From Brachionus plicatilis (taxonomy: Eukaryota > Rotifera > Eurotatoria > Ploima > Brachionidae): 64,000 nucleotides of DNA. The notes beneath the pieces were generated by a model. It was given only the letters and a program-made list of their open reading frames with translations. It had not been told where the DNA came from and ran no database searches. Of this stretch, positions 34,235 to 44,460 are shown piece after piece. Position 1 is the first letter of the stretch, and every line of letters begins with the position of its first letter. Location of the stretch: positions 840,063 to 904,062 of the forward strand of contig QEOQ01000246.1 of assembly GCA_010279815.1 (NCBI GenBank), written 5' to 3'. A program made the position numbers and the translations under genes.

Positions 34235-34876
34235 GGCATCTTGAAGTTAAAGATCAATTCAATATATCATTTCAATTTAAAGAGTTTTTTCATTTGATAT
34301 TAATATTAATCTTTGAATTAATTGAAAAATTTTTAATGTAAAATGCTTTACATGTTATGTATATTTAAAAAATAAAAAAAAAATTTATTCCAAAAATATT
34401 TGTAGAAACAATCGATACTTTTATTTTATTATTTATTTTGAATTTTAATATTTGAAATTCATTTTTAATGTTTTATTTTAATTTTGAGTGCTAAATCCAA
34501 AACTTTTGAAATAAAAAATTTCAAAATAAACTCTACAAAAAATCAATTTATAAAAAGTTAAATTTTCAAATTGATTTTATCAATGAATTTAGAAAAGATT
34601 TTTTTTGATTATTTAATTTTTTTAATCTACATAACATGTAAATCATATTATATTAAAATTATTTAAATAAATTTAAAGGTTAATTTTAATATCTAAAGAT
34701 AAACTCTTTGAATTGAAATGATATTTTGAATTGATCTTCAACTTCAAGATGCCGGATTATTAGAATTATTGATTGTTTTTGATAAATAATTTAGAGATCA
34801 ACATGTGTAGTAATGTTTAGTATTTATTTCGTAAAAATTGTCAATATCATTAGATTAATTAAGTTTTAAAATTTCT
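34013..34876. repeat. Dispersed repeat interrupted by a MITE (copy 1)
   Basis: Sequence on both sides of the 34235-34753 element matches 37526-37898 in order, for example 'aatagatttaaatattttaa' and 'gaatgaatggat'. The 37.5 kb copy lacks the insertion, so it shows the empty site. No reading frame. Confidence 0.65.
34235..34753. mobile_element. Foldback hAT-like MITE (519 bp), copy 1
   Basis: The inverted ends are ggcatcttgaagtt and aacttcaagatgcc, with long inverted arms containing 'gatcaattcaa' and 'acatgttatgta'-like blocks. The flanks gaattatt and ggattatt are a one-mismatch 8-bp duplication. It has the same length and ends as 41124-41642. It interrupts a repeat that is intact at 37.5 kb. 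Confidence 0.8.
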
Positions 34877-34923
34877 AAATGATGGTCCAACTTATCTTGC
34901 TTTCCAACTTTCATGCCTTTTTC

Positions 34924-35686
34924 GGGTCTAGGTAATGTGACTTTAATGTGACCGGCCGTTCACAACTTTCGTGACCTAAAATTATGTGATCAAAAAATTT
35001 TAAAAGTGATCTCATTTTTTTTAAATTGATCACATAATTCATTTAATGGTCACAAAATTTTTTTCTGGTTCACATTATTCTATTCTTGATCACAAAATTT
35101 TTCTTTTGATCACATGATTATGTAAAGTAAAATTTGCTAAAAATTACAAACTGTTAAGATCACTGAATGAAAAAAAACTAAAACTAAAAATTTGTGATTA
35201 TATCATGACGAAGTAAATTTCAAAATCTTTATTTAAGGACAGGATTTTTCAATTACTGAAGCTTTATTATTTTTAATTGAAATGAATAACCAAGATATTT
35301 TAGAACTAAGTTCTTGAGTAAAAAAATTTCAAAAATTAAAATTTTTGATTTATTTTTTTTATAAAAATAAAACATTTCTTTCAAAATTTTTTATTTAAAA
35401 CCAGAAAAAAATTTATTCAGTCTACAAACAAACAGATTATTGTTTTTTGGAAAATAATTGAGCTAAATGAAATATTTTAAATTACATAAAATTGTCTGTT
35501 AAAAAAATATTATTATTCTTGATTAAAAATTTCTTGTAATAGTCTCGGGTCACAAAATTTTTTTCTTGGTCATATTTTTTCATTTTGGACCACATTATTT
35601 GACAAAATTTTTTATTCTTTATTTATGATAACATAATTTCAGGTCACGAAAGTTGTGAACAGCCGGTCACATAATAACCTAGACCC
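34924..35686. mobile_element. hAT-like MITE with exact 8-bp target duplication
   Basis: The ends gggtctagg and cctagaccc are inverse. Outside both stands cctttttc (34916-34923 and 35687-35694). The subterminal parts repeat 'gtgac'/'gtcac' and 'acaactttcgtgacct' in inverse. The interior repeats 'gatcaca' many times and has no frame. It is related in style to the element at 59618-60447. Confidence 0.85.
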
Positions 35687-35795
35687 CCTTTTTCTTTTTA
35701 TAATTTTATTTTTAGGTAATAATTTTTCATTTTTTTAAAAAACATAAAAACACAAAAAAAAAAATCTTATTTTTATTTTTTTATTTTTATTTTTT

Positions 35796-35842
35796 TACTT
35801 CTCCTTAAAGGAGGTTAATTCAATTCAATAAATAAATAAATG
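35796..35842 (+). repeat. LINE 3' tail, family A
   Basis: The hairpin ctccttaaaggag is followed by 'gttaattcaattcaataaat' and (AAAT)n. It is the same arrangement as the end of the LINE at 17.3 kb and the copy at 58.0 kb. No coding part is attached. Confidence 0.55.
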
Positions 35843-36196
35843 ATGGTTTTGATCTTAAAATTTGATCTGAAACTTTATTTTGTCATTTGATAATTGTTCC
35901 ATTTTTGCATTAAATACTTCAAATGAGAATTGCATTAAATAAATTTGGCATTAATTTACCAACTGCCCTCAAATCCTGTTAATAAAATTCAAAATATGGT
36001 ATGATGAGGCTAAGCCCTCAAATGGTTGCAATGCTTTACTTTTATTAAATGAACAATAATTTTTATTTCTTTATTTTAAAAATAAATGTTTTTGTTCCAT
36101 AACAAAATATAAAATTAAATTAATTACAAAATATAAAATAAAAATTTTGAGAAAAAATATTTCACTTGTTTACAACGACTGTACTAGACTATTGAA

Positions 36197-36484
36197 TCAC
36201 AATTCTACCTTGGACTTTAAGTCGACTATATAATCAAGAACAGACTGCAAAATTTGCAGGTCACTGATAGTCTTGGAGCTGTTCAAATCCAAATTTTGAA
36301 GGTCCTCGATTTGCTGCATCAAATTGGCCGAATGTTCACTCGAGTACAAAATTTTGTCAATTTTTTCCTCCTGGTCAATCTGCTTCAAATTGGGCACCAG
36401 ACTGATAAACTTGACCAGATACTCGTTCATCTGGTTCATCTCGTCCAAATTCTCAAAATCAGTGTCTTCTCCGTTTACGCTCAT
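36197..36484 (-). CDS. Small HLH-like protein, possible ID/emc homologue
   Basis: A 95-residue frame starts at the ATG at 36484. The upstream in-frame TTG is not used here. Residues 14-32 (DEMNQMNEYLVKFISLVPN) resemble helix 1 of ID proteins (MNDCYSKLKELVP). Residues 74-91 (SDLQILQSVLDYIVDLKS) resemble helix 2 (VEILQHVIDYILDLQ). ID proteins lack a DNA-binding basic region and block bHLH factors, and no basic region is present here either. The loop is odd: about 40 acidic, Gln/Leu-rich residues instead of about 10. A TATA-like TTTATAAATA (36521-36532) lies 37 bp upstream of the ATG. AATAAA occurs downstream at about 36068-36074. It is a single exon. The family call is an inference from the two helices. 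Confidence 0.5.
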   Translation of the reverse strand: MSVNGEDTDFENLDEMNQMNEYLVKFISLVPNLKQIDQEEKIDKILYSSEHSANLMQQIEDLQNLDLNSSKTISDLQILQSVLDYIVDLKSKVEL

Positions 36485-36990
36485 CTTTTCTACAATTTTC
36501 AATCTAAACGAATTAGCTCAGTATTTATAAAAGATTAGTGTTAGAGCATTTTGTTAGCATCTGTTTATAATTCCATGACATGTTCTAAATTGATTATAAA
36601 GTACTGAGAAAAATATGTTTTTAATATTTTTGTTTCATACTTTTGTTGTTTAAACAACAAATTAACAACAACAACAACAAAAACAACATGGTCATGGATT
36701 GTTTTCATTCGAAACATAAGGTGTTAGATCTATCGATTAAACTAAATATTTATAAGCTTTTTGTTATAGATGATAAAGCTATGAAATGTGTGCTCTAGGC
36801 CGTTTCAGTTCAACTATTTTATCAGATAACACGTTACGTCACAAAGACAAGCACAGCCCGCAAACAAACATTTGTTTTAAATGCTTCACCAAATAAAACA
36901 ATCGGCCCCTTTTTATTCAGCGAATTAACCTCAACGATAACCAAACAACAAGACTTCGAAACAAAGCACACATTCATCTGTGAAACAAAG
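36485..36990 (-). promoter_or_regulatory. Candidate promoter/enhancer of the HLH-like gene
   Basis: A TATA-like sequence stands at 36521-36532. Farther upstream, 36785-36985 is clearly less AT-rich than its surroundings. It contains ttacgtcac (a CRE-like site), two 'gaaacaaagcaca' repeats, several 'acaaag' motifs (TCF/Sox-like), and CA-rich strings. No frame crosses it. An (AAC)n microsatellite is at about 36656-36688. The functional claim is inference. Confidence 0.4.
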
Positions 36991-37525
36991 CACAGATTTT
37001 TTTTTTTTCAAAAAAAAATAAAAAATTATTTTAGAAAACAGCAAAGAAAAATTAGAATAATAATTGTCGAAATTAAAAATTAGCATTTTAAAGTAGATTT
37101 TTTTAAAAATTCTATTGCACTAATTTTGTCTTATTTCATTTAACTTTTATTGGTATATTGAAGTTTGAGATCTAGATCAAAAGATCAAAATTAATAAAAG
37201 TGTGAAAGGGCTGATTTACTAAGCTAGATCAGTTGTTAAGCACTACTCTACTTGTTGATAGATATGATATATTATGGTTAATTAATATAATATAATATTA
37301 CTTGGTATTACTATGCAACTCTAATTAATAGCTTGGAGACGAATATGAATTAGAGATGGTATTTAAAAGAAACAGAATTTTGGTTAAGTTGTCGTTCTGT
37401 TTGTATTAAATAAAACGATTTAAAAAAAATCCAATCTCTTCTTGGTACAATGAATACAAAGAAGAAAATCACACTAGAACAAAGTAGATAAAAAAATTTT
37501 TCCAAAGCAAATACTTGACATGTCA

Positions 37526-37898
37526 TGTCGAGTTTATTTTCATAATTAAAATTCTAAAATGTCCCTTTTATTGAACAGCAATAGATTTAAATATTTTAAT
37601 TGATTTTTAATGAAAATTTACTTTTAAAGACAAAAAATGTTCTCTTTTAAAATTTACAATTCATATAAGTGGAATAAAAAATATTTAATTTTGAATGAAT
37701 GGATAAAAAAGTTAAAAATTTGAATTTTTGAATTAACTTAACCTGAATTATATAAATTATTGACTGTTTTTGTCAAATAAATGAGAGATCAATCATTTTG
37801 ATGTTAATTTGATAATGAACCATCATTAGACATAACATGTTTAGTATTTATTTTTTAAAAATTGTCAAAATCATTAGATTAATTAAATATTAAAATTT
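37526..37898. repeat. Dispersed repeat, uninterrupted (copy 2)
   Basis: This is the same family as 34013-34876 but without the 519-bp element. At 'cctgaattatataaattatt' it shows the site before insertion. It has no coding content. Confidence 0.65.
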
Positions 37899-38440
37899 TA
37901 TTCTTTTTTTGTCTTGCTTTCTTGAAGTTTCAACATTTTAAAAACACATGTCGCAAGCTTCTAGGTATTGTGAATTATGGAACAAATTATAATCAAAAAA
38001 TTGAAATTACTCTTTTAAATAAATTATTAATTTAATTTTTTAAAAAAATTCTTAATTTTTTTTAATTAACAAACCACATAATTTTTATTTAAGCATTTTT
38101 GAAATAAAATTTTTTTTCTAATTTAATATTTAAATTAATGCAACAAAAAATACTTGATTTTTAATTTGGAGAAGAATCAAAATTTTTAAAGACCCTCTTT
38201 AATTAAGAGAAATTTTTTTTTTTAAATTTTTAGAAATTTATCAAAAACGAAGAGAAAAGAGAAAATAAAAATAGAAAAAAAAATAAAAGGAATAATAATT
38301 ATTGAAATTAAAAGAAAGTAATGAATATTACATTAAAATTTAAACATTAACATTTTAATTTAAAAAAATATCGGATGCTGCTCAACTCTTGTCTTAAATT
38401 TATTAATTTTTTATTTTAATTTTTTTTTTTGTCTTTTTTT

Positions 38441-38490
38441 ACATCGTCTACAAGGCGTTCATTGAAGAAATAAATAAAAATAAATAAATA
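38441..38490 (+). repeat. LINE-like 3' tail, family C
   Basis: A T-rich run is followed by 'acatcgtctacaaggcgttc' and then (AAAT)n. The layout parallels the other LINE tails but the hairpin differs. It is a probable truncated retroelement end. Confidence 0.35.
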
Positions 38491-38971
38491 TTCGAATTTC
38501 AATTATTAAACAAAATCTTAATTTAGTGACTTTCTTTGCTTGATTTTTAATTTTCAGACCAGAACAAAAGAAAAGAGGTATTGAATAGTCGTAAATCTTA
38601 TAAAAATTTTATATTTAAATTCTCAATTTAAAAAAAAGAGGATTTAAAAGAGTGCTTTTTTTTTTAAGTGCGTAATATCTAATACTTTTAACTATTGATC
38701 AATTGATTATATAAATTAATTGAGTCTTAAGGATTTTTTTTTACAACTAAAAAAATTTCAAGGTTGCAAATATTACTCGTCTATTTACTGATAATAAATA
38801 GCCTAAAAAAATTTATGCTAATTCATAATCAAAAATTTATTTTTTGTTATTACTAAATATTTATTAAAGTAAACTAACAATTAATAGTTTATTTTAAAAC
38901 TCGTACTAAAGTACCTAAAAACTTGTAGATTAAAATTTAGAGTCTTTTAACTACAATTAGCATCCAACCTT

Positions 38972-39175
38972 ATGAAAATTAAAAAAATTTTTTACTTACA
39001 AAATTTTTTAATTCTCTTACAATGGATCTCTTGTCACAGTCAAAATTTATCTGAAAAACACTTTCCAAAATTGGTCGAAAAGATTGAATTTCAAGAGGCT
39101 CTGAATTCGACTGGGAATATGAACAGAGAGTATATCACAAGTCACACACTGCTTGCAAGTGAATACAATTACTAA
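38972..39175 (+). CDS. Unassigned small protein with signal-like N-terminus
   Basis: The 67-residue frame from ATG 38972 begins with lysines and a hydrophobic stretch (MKIKKIFYLQNFLILLQWIS) that looks like a signal peptide ending near CHSQ. A short polar part follows, with a sequon NSTG and no paired basic processing sites. It ends LLASEYNY. A GTGAAT near the end could be a splice donor, so this may be a first exon. No family is recognised, and chance is possible in such AT-rich DNA. Confidence 0.25.
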   Translation: MKIKKIFYLQNFLILLQWISCHSQNLSEKHFPKLVEKIEFQEALNSTGNMNREYITSHTLLASEYNY

Positions 39176-40454
39176 TTATTATTTTCATATAAAATGCATA
39201 AATAATTTACACATATTTTATTTTTCATGTAACATAATTTTAGTAATTTTTATTATCAATGAATGAAAATGAAATTTTGTCTTGTGATAAAGTTTTTATT
39301 TTGCAAAAATCCTGGCCATCATATTCAAATATTTAGTCTTATTTGATTTTAAAATCTAGACATCGATATATTGAGTTTTATCTATAAACAAAAATAGGTA
39401 AACAGATGGTACTTGAGAAAAATCTTAGCTTTTCACAAATGTTCTGCATATGGACCAATTCTCTTGCTTAAGCGTTGATTTAAAAGGCTTTATTGAGCCG
39501 ATACGAACCTACAACTAATGTTCAAAATCATATTGTTTTTTAATGAATTAATAAACACTCTTTAAGATGATGGACAAATAATCAATCGTTCCACAATGTT
39601 ATCTAAAAATTGGTCTGATTAAGTAATAAAAAAAAATCTGGAAATCTGGAAACTTATGTTCATAGAAATTAAATATAATATTTGAAACCATAGTGATATT
39701 TTATTTGTCTGATTGTCTAAAGAGTTTGGACAACAAAATTACATCGGAATTGTCTTTTACAATAGACAATAGGGAAAAAATTAATTTAAATTTTTTAAGC
39801 TAATTTAGAGCTCACTTGTCAAATATTCAAAGCAGTTCTGTGGAACAAAAAACTTGACACATGTTACATAGAACCCATTTTAACAAAAATATATTCAAAC
39901 ACGTGACAAATAGAGAAAATACTGAGTCGCATGTTGTTCGAATTCACAGATGTTGATGGGAATAGGAAGATGTTGTAATCTCTTGTTTACATTTCTTAAA
40001 AAAATTTTTTTTTTTAGAAATCAACAAAAAAACAGAAAGAAAAATTGAAATAAAAAATCTTTTTTAACTACTTAATAAAATTGATATATTTTCTAAATGT
40101 TAAATGAAAAATTTTGTTTTTTTTAAATGAATTTTTTCTGCAAAAGATTAGAAGACATTTAGATCAGACCCAAAATTAATTTTTTATCCTAATCTTATAA
40201 ATTAATATTTTTATTTTTTTTAAAATAAAATTTTTTAGCTATGTATAAAATACTTTAATAAATTTTATTTTCAAATATTTTAAACACTATCACTGGATTA
40301 GTTAATTATTTAGCCATGATTATTTACGCTAGAAAGTACCAGACTGGTTTTTAAGTCACAGTTTAAATTAAAAGTTATAACTTGACTTAAATTTTTTTTT
40401 CTGAAGTCAAAACTTCGAAAAAAAAATAATAAAAATTCTAAACATTTATTCTAA

Positions 40455-40670
40455 CTGTCAAAAACTTGTTCTGCAAATGAAACAAAGTGAACAACTTTTG
40501 TTTCACCTCCTGCTGAAGTCTTCAAAATCTTTGCAAATTAATTGCGTTTATTTTTAATAACTAAATTACTTCTAAATAGGATTTAATTTTGCAGACTTCC
40601 GCAGTAGGTGAAACAAAAGTTGTTTCACTTTTTTTACATGCAGAACAAGTTTTTGACATTTAGAACAAAA
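40455..40670. repeat. Inverted repeat
   Basis: Arms at about 40455-40532 and 40590-40670 are inverse copies. They share 'gtcaaaaacttgttctgca', 'aacttttgtttcacct' and 'gaagtct'. It is likely a short foldback element. Target duplication not determined. Confidence 0.6.
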
Positions 40671-40755
40671 GTTATAAATTTTTTTAAAATTTTTTCTATT
40701 GTAAAAAAATTATCATCAGTTATTGTAAATTTTAAATTTAAATAACCTTGGAAGA

Positions 40756-40983
40756 TTGAATGAGAGACGTAAGTATGATCATTCCCATACTAAAATATCT
40801 CAGTTCACTGATCATCTTACAGAGGAACCAATAATTACACAGATATTACATCGCCAAGTCAAGAGGCATTGTCTGGAATCCTTGGAACATTTGCAGCTTT
40901 TTAAGTTCATATTTTCACTTATTTTTTGCAATTTTTTTCGACCATTTTTGTACTGCAAATTTAAGCCCAAGTCTACAATCTAA
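40756..40983 (+). CDS. Unassigned exon-like reading frame
   Basis: The frame has no ATG at 40756 (a TTG) but opens with protein-like text: LNERRKYDHSHTKISQFTDH, then EEPIITQILHRQVKRH and CLESLEHLQL. It then becomes hydrophobic AT-rich sequence. It could be a transposon relic or a lone exon. No family is recognised and no flanking splice sites are convincing. Confidence 0.2.
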   Translation: MNERRKYDHSHTKISQFTDHLTEEPIITQILHRQVKRHCLESLEHLQLFKFIFSLIFCNFFRPFLYCKFKPKSTI

Positions 40984-41123
40984 TTAAAAAAAATTTTTTC
41001 ATCATTTTCATTTCTCATTTTTAAAACTTAAATTACATCAACAAAGTTCCAACAACAAAAAATTATTTTTGCATTAAAAAATTTCAATTTAAAATTATAT
41101 TATTATTTAAGACTTTCTTTATT

Positions 41124-41642
41124 GGCATCTTGAAGTTGATGATCAATTCAAAATAACATTTCAATTCAAAAAGTTTGTCTTTAGATATTAAACTAAATCT
41201 TTGATTTAATTTAAATAGTTTTAATCTAACATGATTTACATGCAATGTAGATTTAGAAAATAAGAAAAAATTGAAAAACATTTTCTCAATCCAATAATAA
41301 AATCGATTTTAATATTTAAATGTATTAACTGATTTTTTGTAGAGTTTATTTGAGATTTTTTATTTCAAAAGTATTTGTGTTAGCATTCACAATTAAATTT
41401 TTTAAAAAAAATTCAAATAAAAAATTCCAGTAATAAAATGAAAATAAAACTTTACAATAAATCAGTTAACTAAATTGAAAATCGATTTTATTATTGAGAA
41501 AATGTTTTTTCAATTTTTTCTTATTTTCTAAATCTACATTACATGTAAATCATGTTAGATTAAAATTATTTAAATTAAATCAAAGATTTAGTTTAATATC
41601 TAAAGACAAACTTTTTGAATTGATCATCAACTTCAAGATGCC
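41124..41642. mobile_element. Foldback hAT-like MITE (519 bp), copy 2
   Basis: The ends ggcatcttgaagttgatgat and its inverse are flanked by an exact 8-bp duplication tctttatt (41116-41123 and 41643-41650). The long arms (about 200 bp) create mirror-image false frames on the two strands. Length and ends equal those of 34235-34753. Confidence 0.88.
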
Positions 41643-43344
41643 TCTTTATTCTAATTTTAATTATTTAATTTTTTGAAAAATTCCTTTATTAACTACAAAA
41701 AAGCACAAAATTATATTTTCTTAAAAAAGAACAGATAAAAGTCTCTAAAAATGTTTATCCCTCTCATATTTAAATAAATATTTTTAAAATGAGTTCATGA
41801 TTTGATGATGTCGGCCAATATTAAATATTAATGGAAAATTATGGTGATTTGTAAAGCTGCCCTGTTTCTGCATTAGTCATTTAAATTTGCCCTTGGTGAC
41901 CTTAAAAAATTTTTGATGCTTAGAAAAGGTTCTAGATCCAACAATTCATCGAATTGTTCGCTAAATGAAACTAGAAGTAGATGAAGCCGGAGCTTTATTT
42001 ATAGGCTTTTTAATTTAGAAAAAAAGGTAAAGAGCAGAAACTCATTATTGTGTTTGAACAGCTTTAAAAACAAGAAAAAATCATTAATTTGACAGTGCAA
42101 AAATAAAATTCACATAGAGAAAACAAAAACAATGCACAATTGTTTTGCTATCTGTTTTTCATTTAAAATTTAAATACAAGAAAACCAAAAAAAAAAAGAA
42201 AGTTGCAACTTGAACAAAATAATAAAAACAGATTCAACTATTAATTGATACATATTTGATCAATTTTGATTGAAAGTACGATTTTAATTAATCGTATTTT
42301 GCCTACTTAGTCTAAAATACGGAAAGGAAGACGGGATCTGTTTTTATTTAGCTAAGACGATAGCAAAATATGTTGGCTTAAGCTATTCTGTTTCTGCTTT
42401 TTTTCGCATTGGTATCTTAAATATCCAAAAATTAAAACCATGCTTTATTTAAAACATTGTCTTAAGGTTGGCTTCTCTAACAAACACACACACACTCACT
42501 CAAATGAAATTTTACACTTTGCTTTAATTGAATACATCAATCATATCGGATATCGAAAAAGATAAAAATAATAACAATTGCAATGCAAAAACCATTTGCC
42601 ATATGCTTTTTTTGTTCTAGAGAAAAATGCTTAGTAGAAAGTGATACAAAATGATAGATATGAAACTCAGCTGCTCACCTAGTTTCATTGTAATCATGTA
42701 TTTTGCTTTTTTTTTTTATAGACAAATAATTTTTAATCAAAAACACAATTGCTGTTAATATCAATTGTTGAAAGTTATGTATTAGCATATCTTAATTGAA
42801 ATATAACAAGCTAATAATAGACTTTAATAACTAGAGATTAGCTTTTTTGGAAGTTGTCGAATATTTTAAAGATAAGCTCTTCTGTACTAGAGAGCGATAA
42901 GATTTTTTATTTATTTCAACAACCATGAAAATTAATTAAACAGACAAAAAGTTGATAACACACTAAAAATTGACTCGCAGGTGTATACAATAAAAATTTA
43001 AAATACGAAAAAAATTCAGCGATAGTCTGTTATGTAAATTGTTATTCGGGCTCAGTACTATAAGAGCAGGTAATAAATTATCACATTTAAAATAGCAAAA
43101 AAAAAATTAGCACGTTTAAAATAGCAAGAATAAAATGGGTCTGGTTATTGACACTTACAACAAAATGCAAATTTACATAAGAAAATTTAAATATACGTAA
43201 GATCTTTTTACAATAAAGTAAAAGTTTCTAGTTTGTTGTAAAGTTCTTTATTTAAATGTATAAAAAACCGTTTTTTATACTTTTTAAAAAGGGACACAAA
43301 TAAAATTATTTTAAATTGGTTTAATCATAACTTAATGGATTTGA

Positions 43345-43734
43345 CTACCAAATGTATACCAGATGCGGATGTATACAAAATGCGTGAGACTCTGGATGTA
43401 TTAGATCTTGATCATTTACTATATCATCATAATCAATTGCATGTTGATTGTTTTGAAATATTTTGTAAATGATACAATCACCACAACGCATAACTTTATA
43501 TTGCACCGGGCATTTTATAAAAATTTCTTCGTTAATGTCCATAGTTTTATGACCTTTACATATACGAGTTTCTTGAAGCATTTTGTGGCGATCCAATTTA
43601 CACACAACTTTAAGGTTACAATTTGTTTTTGAATGAGAAGAACGTACAGTGTTGTATGGTACTTCGTTAACTACGAAGACTCTGGATGCGTGATAGCATC
43701 ATCAGCTATCAAGCTATCAGCTATATAACTTACT
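43345..43734 (-). CDS. 3' exons of an unidentified cysteine-rich protein gene
   Basis: The minus-strand frame 43681-43345 reads VFVVNEVPYNTV, CNLKVVCKLDRHKM, ICKGHKTMD, IKCPVQYKVMRCGDCIIYKI and ends HPHLVYIW. It has seven or more cysteines, so a secreted or extracellular protein is likely. A 52-bp intron with GTAAGT and ATCCAG ends (43682-43733) can join it to a preceding frame (NQTLHCITNISLK) ending at 43734. That intron size matches the others in this window. RCGDCIIYKI faintly recalls the D8C domain of uromodulin-type proteins, but that is weak. Further upstream exons are not found before ABCB7. Confidence 0.35.
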
Positions 43735-44460
43735 TTAGTGAGATGTTGGTAATGCAATGTAATGTTTGATTCACTAAATTTCAATTCAGGTATGTTTTAA
43801 TTGTTGGCTGAGGCTGTGATTGGGTAGTGATGGAACATTATTCGAATTAAAAAAAAAATTTAAATAAATACAATTCTAAAAATGGATATTTAAATTGTAT
43901 AAAACAATAATTTGTATTTTTTTAATAAATCATAAAGAATCAATTTTGGTTTGTATTGACAAAAAAATGATTTCATTATTATATTTGATTTTAAAGCTAT
44001 TGTGAATTTCAAAAATAAATTGAACTAAAATTCTTCATTTTTTAAAAAATTAAAATTAAAGTTGATAAAAAATTTTTAAAAAAATACTGCAATTATTTTT
44101 TACCTAAAATAATTTTTCTCATGTAAAAAATGACAAAAAAAACGAATCAATAAGATTTAAATAGATTGTTAATTTGATTTAAAAAAAAAAAGAAAATAAA
44201 ATAAAAATTTTATTTTAGGTAAAAAAGTGCAAAAAAGTATGTTGCACAATATTTCAGTATTTTTTCTAAAATTTTTTATCAACTTTAATATTAATTTATT
44301 AAAAAAAGAAAATATTTTGTTCAATTTGTTTTAGAAATTCACAAAACCATTTTAAAAATAATTTAGAATATACCATTAGTTAATAAATTATTAAAAAAAT
44401 TTATTCGCAATCATAAATTGCATTAATTGCTAGTTAATAAAAACTATTTTTAAACTTTAT
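43735..44460. other. Stretch between the Cys-rich exons and ABCB7
   Basis: It contains the inverted repeat at 43985-44365 and the ABCB7 3' untranslated region. No other reading frame or RNA is recognised. Confidence 0.4.
43985..44365. repeat. Inverted repeat downstream of ABCB7
   Basis: Left arm motifs 'attgtgaatttc', 'aaagttgataaaaaattttt' and 'tacctaaaataa' reappear inverted in the right arm. The arms are about 120-150 bp around a centre near 44165. It is probably a foldback element. Boundaries approximate. Confidence 0.5.

Larger units (their letters stand above)
36991..43344. other. Gene-poor, repeat-rich stretch
   Basis: It contains the empty-site repeat (37526-37898), a LINE-like tail (38441-38490), a small secreted-type frame (38972-39175), an inverted repeat (40455-40670), an unassigned frame (40756-40983), a 519-bp MITE (41124-41642) and a short CA repeat near 42482-42500. 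The rest shows no recognisable gene or RNA. Confidence 0.5.

Noticed and set aside
36656..36688. Short (AAC)n run as a CRISPR or regulatory array
   Set aside because: A simple trinucleotide microsatellite. No repeats with spacers occur anywhere, and the genome is eukaryotic.
41084..41676. Nearly identical small frames on opposite strands
   Set aside because: They are the two arms of the foldback MITE at 41124-41642, so they mirror each other. Not genes.
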